The notes under the pieces were generated by a model. It saw nothing but the letters and a program-made list of their open reading frames with translations. It was not told where the DNA came from and ran no database searches. Positions 8,555-16,850 of a DNA stretch of 64,000 bases are shown piece by piece; position 1 is the stretch's first letter; every line of letters starts with the position of its first letter. The stretch spans positions 830,861-894,860 of the forward strand of contig JAFEBP010000005.1 in assembly GCA_018242605.1 (NCBI GenBank), read 5' to 3'. Source of the stretch: Planctomycetota bacterium (GTDB lineage: Bacteria; Planctomycetota; Phycisphaerae; Phycisphaerales; UBA1924). The position numbers and the translations under genes are program-made.

Positions 8555-11281
8555 CTACCCCCTGACGCCGGCGAGCAACTCGCGCGGCCGCTGCCGGGAG
8601 ATCCCGAACGCGGCCGGACCGGCCGCGAGCAGCGTCACCGCGAGCACGCTCACCCAGCCGATCAGCAATGGCGTGAGGGGCGGACGCACGGATAGCTCGA
8701 GTCCGAACAGCAGGCGGTCGAGCCGCTGACCGCTCAGGATTCCCTGCAGGCCCAATGCCGTCCCCAACACCATCGCCGAAAGGGCGATCACGACCGCCTC
8801 CGCCAGGACCAGCCTCACCAGCAATCCCCGCGAACCGCCGATGGCACGCAGCACGCCAAACTCGAACCGCCGGGCGTGGATCCCCGCGACGATGATGTTG
8901 GCCACGCCGAAGCTGGCGATGAGCATCGCGAAAACGCCGATCGCCGACGCCACGAGCAACGAGCCACCGATGAACTTGGTGATTTCTTCCTTGATCCGCC
9001 GCCCGCTGCCCGCATCGAGCAGGCCGTAGTCGATCAACTCCGTACGCATCCGCATCACCGCTTCTGCGTCGTTGCAACTGGGGTCGAGCCCAACCTGGAT
9101 CAGATTGATCGCCTCGGAACCGAACACCTTTCGCAAATCGTCGCGAGATCCGAAGACGGCGTGGATCGCCTGGTCTGTGAAATCCTCGCCGATAGCGAAG
9201 AACTTGCTCACGATCTCAAGCCCAGGGCTCGTCACCACGCCGACGATCTCGAACTCGGCTTCGCGTCCTTCGGCAACCGCCTTGAACGAGTCGCCCACGT
9301 GCACCCCCCGCGCGACCTGAAACTCCCGGGCCACCAGCACCGCGCCGCCTTCCGCCAGCCGCCTCTGGGCCCGTTCCTGCCCGGCAGCGTCCGTCGGCTC
9401 CACCCACGTGAGCCGCGTCATTTCAAAGAACGGCTTGGGCTCGAACGCGATGAACATCGATTTGTACTTCTGCAGCGCCTTGACACCGAATGTGCCCGTT
9501 TCCACAGGGTGCAGTGTGATGGCACAGGTGCCGGTGACAAACGGCATGGCGTCGAGCTTGGCCTGCGCTTCCGGCTTTAAGTTAAGACCTGTCACGAATG
9601 CGTCGGGGAACTTGAATCGCCCCAGCCAGTCCTCGTTGATGGAGCGTCCCTGCGTCCACAACGCCACCAGGATCGCCAATCCCGACATCATCGCGCTGGC
9701 CGTGAATCCGTAGCGGTACGGGGTCGCACGGATCGTGCGCGACAGCGTGCCCGCGGGCAATCCCATCGCTTTGTTGATGACCCAGCCCAACACCCATACC
9801 ACCGCGAGCAGCACGGGCACTCCCAACAGGAAGTAGCCCACGAACATCGCGGGAAGGCCCGTTGTAGCGTACCCCCAGAACACCGTTTGGCCGTCCTTGG
9901 GCACGAATACCAAGCACAGTTCAAAGACGAGCAGCCCAAGACCCACCGCGAGCAGCGTCAGGATCGTCCGTGTCCTGGGTGGCGCGGCACGCACAGAAAG
10001 TCCCTCCAAGGGAGAAACACGCATCGCCCGCCACGCCGGATATGCCGCGCCCACCACACCGGCAAACACAGAGCCCACCACCGCCAACACCAGCCCGAAG
10101 CTGGATATGGCCAGCCCCACCGGAAGTTCATTGCGAAAGTGGTTTGCGAGTCCCCACGCCGCGAGCACACCCAAAGGCGTTCCGATGACGCCGCCCATTC
10201 CGCCGATGAGCACGCCGGTGAGCAACTGAACGGTGGCCAGTTGCCCCTTGTCCGCGCCGATGCACCGCAGCACCGCCAGTTCGCGCTGGCGCTCGGTCAC
10301 GGCCGTGGAGAGACCGGTGGCGATGATGAATGCCGCGGCCAGGAACGCCATGACGGTGGCGAGGACAAAGCCTAGTTGGCTGCTCTTGACGTTCTGATCC
10401 AGCCCGCTGGTGATTCGCTCTGTGGTCTGCAGCAGGCACGCGGGTCCCAGTTCGTCCCGCCTTGCCGCGGCGACCCGCTCCGCGTCCGCCGAGCCGCCCT
10501 TGAGAATGATGTCGATCTCGTCTACGCGGCCGGACTCGCCTGTCAACTTCGACAACCCTTCGAACGTGAGCAGGCATTGCCATCGGGCGCCGAAGGGCGG
10601 CTGCGCCACGAACCCCACGATCTTGAGCGGCGTGGGCGAACGGAAGAGTTTCACGAACTGCACGGTGTCGCCCAGTTTGGGCTGGTATGCGGCGTTGATG
10701 TTCGCCGCGGAGGCATCATCGGTCGGGTTCGGCAGCGCGGCGACCGGCGGATCCGACAGTTCCCGGAACATGCCCGGCCTGGGCTGTCCGAATCGCTGGG
10801 CCATCGCCTCGTCGATCACGATTTCATCCGGTGCCCGGGGCAGTCTGCCTTGGACCAGGTCGATCTGCCGAAACGTGGGCTCCAGGTCCGGGTCAAGCCC
10901 AGTGCCCGCGGCGGTGCCGAGGCATTCGACCATTTTCCAGGCAAAGGAACCGTCCTTGCCTTTCACCCACATCGGGCGAGGGAACGCGAGCGCGATCGAC
11001 GAGCCCGAACGCCCCACCGCCGCCGTGACCTCCGGCCATTTCCGAACTTTTTCCACCAACGCGGCGTCGAGGTACTTGCCGCTGCCCAGCGGCTTGATGC
11101 GCAGATGGGCCTTGCCGATACTCTGGTCCAGCCGCACTCCCACGGCGCGAGAGACTGACTCCATGGCGCACGCCACCGCCGCGATGAGCGCCGCCGACAG
11201 CACCACCGCCCCGACCAACAGCAACGTCCGGCTAAGCCGCGTGCGTGCTGTGCTGATAGCGAGCCGCCACGCCGGCCGCAT
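8555..11281 (-). CDS. ABC transporter permease, MacB/FtsX type
   Basis: A 908-aa inner-membrane protein with the duplicated FtsX architecture. There is an N-terminal membrane segment (about 18-40), a long periplasmic region, and a first FtsX block of three helices with RELAVLRCIGADKGQL and YPAWRAMRVSPLEGLS. A second periplasmic region follows, then a second FtsX block near the C-terminus (FEFGVLRAIGGSRGLL, RQRPRELLAGVRG). It pairs with the ATPase encoded immediately upstream, whose gene it overlaps by 50 bp. Such exporters move lipoproteins, peptides or other envelope cargo by mechanotransmission; the cargo here is unknown. No outer-membrane or adaptor partner is next to it. Confidence 0.88.
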   Translation of the reverse strand: MRPAWRLAISTARTRLSRTLLLVGAVVLSAALIAAVACAMESVSRAVGVRLDQSIGKAHLRIKPLGSGKYLDAALVEKVRKWPEVTAAVGRSGSSIALAFPRPMWVKGKDGSFAWKMVECLGTAAGTGLDPDLEPTFRQIDLVQGRLPRAPDEIVIDEAMAQRFGQPRPGMFRELSDPPVAALPNPTDDASAANINAAYQPKLGDTVQFVKLFRSPTPLKIVGFVAQPPFGARWQCLLTFEGLSKLTGESGRVDEIDIILKGGSADAERVAAARRDELGPACLLQTTERITSGLDQNVKSSQLGFVLATVMAFLAAAFIIATGLSTAVTERQRELAVLRCIGADKGQLATVQLLTGVLIGGMGGVIGTPLGVLAAWGLANHFRNELPVGLAISSFGLVLAVVGSVFAGVVGAAYPAWRAMRVSPLEGLSVRAAPPRTRTILTLLAVGLGLLVFELCLVFVPKDGQTVFWGYATTGLPAMFVGYFLLGVPVLLAVVWVLGWVINKAMGLPAGTLSRTIRATPYRYGFTASAMMSGLAILVALWTQGRSINEDWLGRFKFPDAFVTGLNLKPEAQAKLDAMPFVTGTCAITLHPVETGTFGVKALQKYKSMFIAFEPKPFFEMTRLTWVEPTDAAGQERAQRRLAEGGAVLVAREFQVARGVHVGDSFKAVAEGREAEFEIVGVVTSPGLEIVSKFFAIGEDFTDQAIHAVFGSRDDLRKVFGSEAINLIQVGLDPSCNDAEAVMRMRTELIDYGLLDAGSGRRIKEEITKFIGGSLLVASAIGVFAMLIASFGVANIIVAGIHARRFEFGVLRAIGGSRGLLVRLVLAEAVVIALSAMVLGTALGLQGILSGQRLDRLLFGLELSVRPPLTPLLIGWVSVLAVTLLAAGPAAFGISRQRPRELLAGVRG

Positions 11282-12071
11282 CGAGCCCCTCCGTGTCGAA
11301 AGTGGTTGTCATCCGGCCGTCCTTGAGGACGAAGACGCGTCTGCAATGCACCGCCGCGGCGGGCTCGTGCGTCACCATCAGCACCAGCATGCCGTTCTCG
11401 GCCGCGATCTCGCCCAACAAGGTCCAGAGACGCTCGCTGGTGGCGGAATCAAGGTTCCCGGTGGGTTCGTCCGCGAACAACACCGGAGGAGAGAACAGCA
11501 GGGCCCTGGCGATGGCGACCCGTTGCTGCTCACCGCCCGAGAGAGCGTCGGGCCGATGCCCCTCGCGGCCGGCCAGTCCGAGGCGGTTGAGCAGTTCTGT
11601 GCTGCGGGCGGCGAGCGTCTTGGGATCGTCTCCGGCGAGAAGACCCGGGAGTTCAGCGTTCTCCCTCGCTGTGAGCGTCGGAATGAGGTTGAACTGCTGA
11701 AAAACGATGCCGATTTCGCGCCGCCGGAACGCTGTGGACTCTCGCTCGGAAAGCGATTGAATGGCCTTGCCCGCCACCTCGATCTCGCCCGCGTCGGGCC
11801 GGTCAAGGGCGGCCAGCAGATGCAGGAGCGTGGACTTGCCGCTGCCGGATTGGCCCATGACGGCGTAGAAGCCCGGTTCGTCGATGGTGAGATCAACGCC
11901 CCGGAGGGCCTCGACGGCGCGGCCGGCGATGCTGTAACTCTTTTGCACGCCCCGGCAGGCGATCAGCGGACCGCCGCCCGCGCGGGGCGCCGTCCCGGCC
12001 TGTTGGGTGGCGGAAGATGGAGTTGAGTTCAATGTCGTCACGTCGCCGCAATCATTCGGGCCGATGGTCAA
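11232..12071 (-). CDS. ABC transporter ATP-binding protein, LolD/MacB type
   Basis: A 279-aa ATPase with Walker A GQSGSGKS at residues 73-80, signature LSGGEQQRVAIARAL, Walker B VLFADEPTGNLD and an H-loop in MVTHEP. It belongs to the LolD/MacB/FtsE branch that works with FtsX-type permeases, and the partner permease overlaps its 3' end. The start taken is TTG at 12071, overlapping the gcvH stop as TTGA; the first 35 residues are low-complexity. A later start (GTG or TTG within 45 bp) is possible, as the conserved domain begins near residue 35. It acts at the inner face of the cytoplasmic membrane to power export. Confidence 0.9.
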   Translation of the reverse strand: MTIGPNDCGDVTTLNSTPSSATQQAGTAPRAGGGPLIACRGVQKSYSIAGRAVEALRGVDLTIDEPGFYAVMGQSGSGKSTLLHLLAALDRPDAGEIEVAGKAIQSLSERESTAFRRREIGIVFQQFNLIPTLTARENAELPGLLAGDDPKTLAARSTELLNRLGLAGREGHRPDALSGGEQQRVAIARALLFSPPVLFADEPTGNLDSATSERLWTLLGEIAAENGMLVLMVTHEPAAAVHCRRVFVLKDGRMTTTFDTEGLDAAGVAARYQHSTHAA

Positions 12072-12448
12072 CCCGGATGCTGAGCGTCGTACGCCTTGGA
12101 ATCCAGGCAGTTCGCGAGACCGGCCTTATCGGCGACGCGAACCTTCACGAGCCAGCCCTTGCCGTACGGATCACGGTTGAGCAGGCCCGGATCGTCCGAA
12201 AGGGCGGCGTTGGTCTCTACCACTTCGCCGGAAACCGCGCAGTAGATGTCGCTGGTTGTCTTGACGGACTCGACTTCGCCGACGATTTCACCGGCCTTGA
12301 ACTTGAAACCGGCCTTCTTCATCTCGACGTAGGTGACGTCGGTGAGTTGATCGACAGCGAACTGCGTGAGGCCCAGGATCAAGGTGTCACCCTCGGTCTT
12401 GTGCCATTCGTGGGTCTGCGAGTAGACGCGGTCGGAAGGAGTTGGCAT
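12068..12448 (-). CDS. gcvH: Glycine cleavage system H protein
   Basis: A 126-aa protein of normal GcvH length. It carries a lipoyl group that shuttles the aminomethyl intermediate between the P, T and L proteins. The lipoyl-lysine is K63 within GEVESVKTTSDIY, and the family-typical HEWHK near the N-terminus and DLTDVTYVE-like segment (here QLTDVTYVEM) are present. The ATG at 12448 is chosen because the conserved domain begins right after it. No gcvP, gcvT or lpd is adjacent. Instead the stop codon overlaps the TTG start of an ABC transporter ATPase, so the three genes likely form one transcript. Confidence 0.93.
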   Translation of the reverse strand: MPTPSDRVYSQTHEWHKTEGDTLILGLTQFAVDQLTDVTYVEMKKAGFKFKAGEIVGEVESVKTTSDIYCAVSGEVVETNAALSDDPGLLNRDPYGKGWLVKVRVADKAGLANCLDSKAYDAQHPG

Positions 12449-12607
12449 GGGAATGGTCTCTGTTCGCGGGCGTTGTGAAGCGTTGCAAGGGCGGTCGCGC
12501 TCGGGAATTGCGATCCGCCAAGACACCATCCTATCTGTGCGCCAGCGGCGTTGGCAATGGGGGCGCGGAATTCCCCTTGCGGCCCCGGGCAGTCCCCGGA
12601 AGCCGGG

Positions 12608-12648
12608 TAGGAATTCCTATTGACAGGGGACCCAAGACCGAATAACGT
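12608..12648 (+). promoter_or_regulatory. Candidate promoter with adjoining palindrome
   Basis: The perfect palindrome TAGGAATTCCTA (12608-12619) directly abuts a consensus -35 box TTGACA (12620-12625). A 17-bp spacer separates that from TAACGT (12643-12648), a weak -10 match. A second GGAATTCC lies about 43 bp upstream. The arrangement looks like a promoter with a possible dyad operator. Confidence 0.4.
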
Positions 12649-12677
12649 GTGGGTTACAACTTTGTTTCTCCCCTCCG

Positions 12678-12711
12678 GACGGTCGGCGCCTTTGGCCCGG
12701 CCGTCTTTTTT
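12678..12711 (+). terminator. Hairpin plus T-tract, terminator or attenuator
   Basis: GACGGTCGG (from 12678) pairs with the reverse-complementary CCCGGCCGTC arm ending at 12705, with one G-U pair, and is followed by TTTTTT (12706-12711). No plus-strand gene lies upstream. It would therefore end either a small RNA or a leader transcript starting near 12655. Confidence 0.5.
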
Positions 12712-12908
12712 CCCGCCGAATCCGATGGTGACTCTTGCAACGAGCCGGCACAATGTGAGCGAGCGCGGGGCGGAAGCACCTTCGAGAAGGCGGTCGATTC
12801 CGGGGGATACATGCCTGCGGATCGATCCCACGAAAACTCACGCCAACCCTCCGCCGCCGGGGTACTCTCTTGGGCGCTGACGGTCTGACCGTTCTCCGCC
12901 GCCCAACC

Positions 12909-13835
12909 ATGCTGCTCACACTCACCGCCAGTTGTCTCAAGTCGATGCTCGTGCCCGCGGGCAGAGCAAAGAAAGCCAAACTCGATCTGCTCGACCTGCC
13001 CGCGTACACGCGGGAGACTCTGGGTCTCAGCGGGTTCAATCTCTCCACGGACTTGCTCGCCGGAGCCAACCGCTCCCGGTTGGAGGCGATCCGCGAGCGG
13101 GCCGACCGCGCCAGTTGCTCGTGCCTCCTGCTCATCGAGCCGGAGGCCCAGAACTTCGGAGCCAAGGACGACCGCGCGGCGCTCGCCGCGGCGGAGCGCA
13201 TGAGCCGCGTCATCGATGCCGCCCAGATCCTGGGGTGCAGCGCCGCCTCGATGCGGGTGGTGGCCACGGACGACGACGAGTCGCTGGTGAAGGTGGCCTC
13301 GCGGCTGCGACCGATCATGGAGCGGGCGGAAAAGCTGGATATCAATCTCGTGCTCTCGCCGGACAAGGGCCTCACCCAGCGTCCCGAGCGAGTGACTGAA
13401 CTGCTCAAGAAGGTCGGCGGCTTCCGGATCGGCACCTATCCGGATTTCGAAACCGCCGCGGGACAGAAAGACCCGGTGGCCTATTTGCACCGGCTGACGC
13501 CGTACGCCTCGGCGGTGTGCGCCTCGACGGTGAAGTTCATCGCGGCGGGCAAGAGCGCCAAGGCGGACACCCCGCTGGAGCACCTTTCCGCCAAGGGCGC
13601 GGCGCACGAAACGTACGAGTTGCGCCCCCTGATCGAAGCGGTGATCTCCGTGGGGTACGACGGCCCGCTGGCCCTGGACTACCGGGGAGCCGGGGACGTT
13701 GCCGTCGGCCTAGCCTTGTCAAGAGATATGATGCTGGCGGCGTTGGGAGCCGACGAGGAGGAGGACGACGACGACGATCTGGGACTTGAAGAGGAAGAGG
13801 AAGAAGCAGCGCCCGGCGAGGGAGATGAGGAGTAA
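12909..13835 (+). CDS. Sugar phosphate isomerase/epimerase-like TIM-barrel protein
   Basis: A 308-aa protein from the ATG at 12909; a TTG at 12870 is a possible earlier start. The middle resembles AP-endonuclease-2/xylose-isomerase-type TIM barrels. ALAAAERMSRVIDAAQILGCSA is followed by ERAEKLDINLVLSP, GGFRIGTYPDFETA and a C-terminal YDGPLALDYRG, the usual order of the strand-end motifs. The classical metal ligands (His, Glu) are not all obvious, so catalysis is doubtful. The last 35 residues are almost entirely Asp/Glu, an unusual acidic tail encoded by GA-rich repeats. The next gene, cmk, starts 37 bp downstream, suggesting co-transcription. Confidence 0.6.
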   Translation: MLLTLTASCLKSMLVPAGRAKKAKLDLLDLPAYTRETLGLSGFNLSTDLLAGANRSRLEAIRERADRASCSCLLLIEPEAQNFGAKDDRAALAAAERMSRVIDAAQILGCSAASMRVVATDDDESLVKVASRLRPIMERAEKLDINLVLSPDKGLTQRPERVTELLKKVGGFRIGTYPDFETAAGQKDPVAYLHRLTPYASAVCASTVKFIAAGKSAKADTPLEHLSAKGAAHETYELRPLIEAVISVGYDGPLALDYRGAGDVAVGLALSRDMMLAALGADEEEDDDDDLGLEEEEEEAAPGEGDEE

Positions 13836-13872
13836 CCCATCGCTCGCCGGACTTGAGTCAGGAGTGACGCCA

Positions 13873-14703
13873 ATGCCCGACACGGTTGAGCCAATCTCCC
13901 AGTCGAACTCCCAGACAGATACCCTCACCAACCCGCAAGTCGCTTCTTCGCCGCGTGTTTCCCGGTCGTTGTTCCGAACGCTCGGAAAATCAACCCCAGA
14001 TCCCGCCGTGTTCAGACTCGACCAACCCATCGTGATCACGATCGACGGACCCGCCGGGACGGGCAAGTCGTCCGTCGCGCGATCCTTGGCACGCAAGCTC
14101 GGTTTGGATTTCCTGGATACGGGCGCGATGTACCGCGCCGCCGCGGCGATCTGCATCGATCACAAGATCGATCCCGCGGACCATACCGCGTTGGTGCAGA
14201 AGGTGATGAACGCGGACCTGCACTTTGACTGGACGCTGGACCCGCCGACCATACTGGCCTGGGGCAAACCGATCATCGGCCGCATCCGCGACCCGGACGT
14301 CACCGCGATCGTCTCGCCGCTGTCGGCGATCCCCGCGCTCCGCCAGCACATGGTGGCCAAGCAGCGGATCATCGCCCGCCAGCACCCCCGATTGGTAACC
14401 GAAGGCCGCGACCAGGGATCGGTGGTGTTCCCTGACGCCAAGGTGAAGTTCTATCTGGACGCGTCGGCCGAGGTTCGAGCCGCCCGCCGCGCCCGGCAGC
14501 TGGCCAACGAGGGCAAACCATCCAACGAGGCCGATGAACTCCGCAAGATCATCGAACGCGACCGCAGCGACATGAACCGCGCCGACGGCCCCCTCCTGCG
14601 TCCGCAGGGCGGAACAGTCGTCGACACCTCGTTGCTCGAGTTCGACCAGGTCGTGTCCGAACTGGAACGGATCGTGCGACTCAGAGCGCAGGCGCCCGAC
14701 TGA
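13873..14703 (+). CDS. cmk: Cytidylate kinase
   Basis: A 276-aa (d)CMP kinase that phosphorylates CMP/dCMP using ATP. The ATG at 13873 has AGGAG 9 bp upstream. After a 55-residue low-complexity N-terminal extension the P-loop IDGPAGTGKSSVARSLA appears, then LDFLDTGAMYRA (CMP-binding region), TEGRDQGSVVFPDA and KFYLDASAEVRAARR, all characteristic of Cmk. The extension makes it about 50 residues longer than usual. It is followed 33 bp later by plsC, the frequent bacterial cmk-plsC order. Confidence 0.93.
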   Translation: MPDTVEPISQSNSQTDTLTNPQVASSPRVSRSLFRTLGKSTPDPAVFRLDQPIVITIDGPAGTGKSSVARSLARKLGLDFLDTGAMYRAAAAICIDHKIDPADHTALVQKVMNADLHFDWTLDPPTILAWGKPIIGRIRDPDVTAIVSPLSAIPALRQHMVAKQRIIARQHPRLVTEGRDQGSVVFPDAKVKFYLDASAEVRAARRARQLANEGKPSNEADELRKIIERDRSDMNRADGPLLRPQGGTVVDTSLLEFDQVVSELERIVRLRAQAPD

Positions 14704-14736
14704 ACCCGCGGCACCGCCGCACTGATTGCACCGACG

Positions 14737-15513
14737 ATGTTCGCACGACTCCGAAGCAAACAGCCCGGCGCCTCGCTCCCGCGTCTGCTCTTTTACGAGT
14801 TCGCGTGCGTGGTATTCCGGGCGGTCTCCCGAATGTGTTTCAAGGCCAGGGTTCATTTCCCGGAACGCGTGCCCGCGACCGGTCCGTTGCTCCTGGCCGC
14901 GAACCACCAGTCGTTTCTGGATCCCCCGCTCATCGGGATCCGGCTGCGGCAGCGGCACCTGACGTTCATCGCTCGCTCGGGACTGTTCAAATCTCCGGCG
15001 TTCGCGGCGGTCATTTCGTGGCTCAACGCGCTGCCCATCCGCGAGGATGCCAGCGACGCCGGGGCGATCAAGGAAACCATCGCCCGGCTGCAAGGCGGGA
15101 GCGCGGTGCTGATATTCCCGGAAGGGTCCCGTTGTGACGACGGAGCGATCGGGCCGTTCAAACGCGGCGTGGCGCTGCTCATGAAAAAGGCCCGGTGCCC
15201 GGTCGTGCCGGTGGCGATCGAGGGCGCGTTCGACGCGTGGCCGAACTCCCGAAAACGACCACGCTTCACCGGGTGCCGCGTCGAGGTGATGTACGGAGCG
15301 CCGATCTCGCACGAAGAGCTCATGAAAGACGGGCCGGACGCGGCACTGGCGCGTCTGGCCCTTGAGATCGATTCGATGCGGATGCAGCTCCGTCGCGGTT
15401 TGCGGGAGGCCACCGCGGGGAAGTTCCCCGCGGCCGGCGCGGGGGATGCTCCTTTCACGCCGCGAAACGACCCGCGGCCTGCATCTCGTTCCGCAGAGCC
15501 GACAGCGCCATGA
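14737..15513 (+). CDS. plsC: 1-acylglycerol-3-phosphate acyltransferase (PlsC family)
   Basis: A 258-aa acyltransferase acting in phospholipid synthesis at the membrane. The catalytic H57-X4-D62 motif (NHQSFLD) and the glycerophosphate-binding FPEGSR motif are intact, and VVPVAIEGA fits motif IV. The N-terminus has a hydrophobic patch. The C-terminal 35 residues are Pro/Ala-rich and overlap the 3' end of htpX on the opposite strand by 59 bp. It follows cmk on the same transcript. Confidence 0.9.
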   Translation: MFARLRSKQPGASLPRLLFYEFACVVFRAVSRMCFKARVHFPERVPATGPLLLAANHQSFLDPPLIGIRLRQRHLTFIARSGLFKSPAFAAVISWLNALPIREDASDAGAIKETIARLQGGSAVLIFPEGSRCDDGAIGPFKRGVALLMKKARCPVVPVAIEGAFDAWPNSRKRPRFTGCRVEVMYGAPISHEELMKDGPDAALARLALEIDSMRMQLRRGLREATAGKFPAAGAGDAPFTPRNDPRPASRSAEPTAP

Positions 15514-16336
15514 CGCGCTTCTCGGTGGGCGGGTGCGAGGCGAACAAGTTCATGAGCGATCCGCCGGTGAGCGGCTCGATGATGAACATGTTGTTCTGAG
15601 CGGGGTTGGGGTTGTGGAGCGGAACACGCCCCGCTACGACCTCAAGCTTCTGGAGCGCGGAGATCAGTCCGTCGGGCGAACCGGCGATCATCGCGCCGTC
15701 GTGGTCCGCGACGTACTCGCGGCTGCGGCTGATCATCGCCTTGATCACGGCGGCCCCCACCGCGGCGATGATGACCGTGAGCAACGCCACGAGCGGGTTG
15801 CTGCCTTCGCGGTCGCGTCCGCCGCCGCCGAACCACATCGACATCTGCGCGAGGTACGCCAGAACGCCGGCGAGCGTCGCCGCGATGCAAGATGTCAGCG
15901 TGTCGCGGTTCTTGACGTGGGCCAGTTCATGGCCGATCACGCCGCGGAGTTCGTTGAGCGTGAGCAGGCGCATCGCCCCTTCGGTCACCGCAACGGCGGC
16001 CTTGGAGGGGGAGCGTCCGGTCGCGAACGCGTTGGGAGCGTCGTGGGGGCAGATGCAAACCTTGGGCATGGGCAGTCCCGCGCGTGTACGCAGTTCATCC
16101 ACCATGCGGTAAAGCTCGCCGCCGACACCCGGGGTGTCGGGGCCCACTTCCTGGGCGCCCATGCTGGCCAACGCGATCTTGTCGGAGAAGAACCAGGCGA
16201 CCAGGTTCATCACTCCGCCCATCACCAGCGCGATGGTCATGCCCTGCTGGCCGTACATCGAACCGACGAGCAGAAACAGCCCCATCATGCCGCCCATCAG
16301 CAGCGCCGTCTTGACGTTGTTGAAAAAGCGTGTCAT
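15455..16336 (-). CDS. htpX: Membrane zinc metalloprotease HtpX
   Basis: A 293-aa protein with the ATG at 16336, supported by AAGGAG about 9 bp upstream. Two N-terminal membrane segments (about 7-27 and 33-50) precede the zinc motif HELAH at residues 136-140. Two further hydrophobic segments and SREYVADHDGA, which supplies the third zinc-ligand Glu, follow. HPPTEKRV near the C-terminus is typical of HtpX. The family degrades misfolded membrane proteins with its active site facing the cytoplasm. It is transcribed toward plsC, with overlapping 3' ends. Confidence 0.93.
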   Translation of the reverse strand: MTRFFNNVKTALLMGGMMGLFLLVGSMYGQQGMTIALVMGGVMNLVAWFFSDKIALASMGAQEVGPDTPGVGGELYRMVDELRTRAGLPMPKVCICPHDAPNAFATGRSPSKAAVAVTEGAMRLLTLNELRGVIGHELAHVKNRDTLTSCIAATLAGVLAYLAQMSMWFGGGGRDREGSNPLVALLTVIIAAVGAAVIKAMISRSREYVADHDGAMIAGSPDGLISALQKLEVVAGRVPLHNPNPAQNNMFIIEPLTGGSLMNLFASHPPTEKRVMALSALRNEMQAAGRFAA

Positions 16337-16850
16337 CACATCATCTCCTTGGGAAACTCGGTGTGCAACCTGCACGCCAGTTCCGGGACCATCCCGGTAG
16401 CAAGTTCCCCGAACAGCGCACCTACGGCCCCAGCGGAGCTTTGTTCGCACTGCGGTGCGGTTAGATGCGACACCTTCCCATAACCCTCATCGGGCTGCTC
16501 GGAACTGGCCTTAAAGGCAGATTTGACAGTGGTTTAGCGTGTGATTCCGTGCTGGTTCACTGGCTTCATCCGGGAGAGTGCTGCATACTTCACCTACAGC
16601 GGTACCGGCGGGTGCGGGGTCAATGGTCTGTCGAAACGGCAGTTCGAATCGCCAATATACTAACTTACTTCAAACAAATAGTTGGCCCGCAACATGTGAA
16701 ACTGGGGACTTTCAGGCGGACTCCCCAACCGTCTCGTACTTGTACTGTGGCTAAACTCACGACCCCTTGGAATGGGTCGTAGGCCCGATTGTTGAACCCC
16801 GATGGGGTTCCGGCGGAAGGTGGACTCGCCGAATTCAGTCGGGTGGGCTA
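16337..16850. other. Gene-free divergent intergenic region
   Basis: About 510 bp between the divergent htpX and 3D-domain genes. Frames on the plus strand (for example from 16465) lack protein-like composition. A relatively AT-rich patch near 16655-16685 may carry promoter elements. A small hairpin GAACCCCGATGGGGTTC lies near 16793. Nothing else was recognised. Confidence 0.5.

Larger units (their letters stand above)
12449..12908. other. Gene-free stretch between divergent gcvH and TIM-barrel gene
   Basis: About 460 bp with no supported gene. It holds two GGAATTCC palindromes (12567-12574 and 12610-12617), a TTGACA-17-TAACGT promoter candidate and a hairpin followed by six T residues on the plus strand. 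Together these suggest a short transcript or an attenuated leader for the gene at 12909. Confidence 0.5.

Noticed and set aside
12617-13607. Two long minus-strand frames opposite the TIM-barrel gene
   Set aside because: Basic, low-complexity composition and no start signals; the plus-strand gene fits a known fold.
13755-13835. GA-rich triplet run considered as a separate repeat element
   Set aside because: It is the coding sequence of the acidic C-terminal tail of the TIM-barrel protein and ends in its stop codon.
13990-15312. A 440-codon minus-strand frame across cmk and plsC
   Set aside because: Both plus-strand genes have intact catalytic motifs; this frame is His/Arg/Gly-rich shadow.
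16465-16782. A 105-codon frame starting MRHLPITLIGLLGTGL
   Set aside because: It lacks a ribosome site and loses protein-like character after the first residues; the region reads better as a divergent promoter region.
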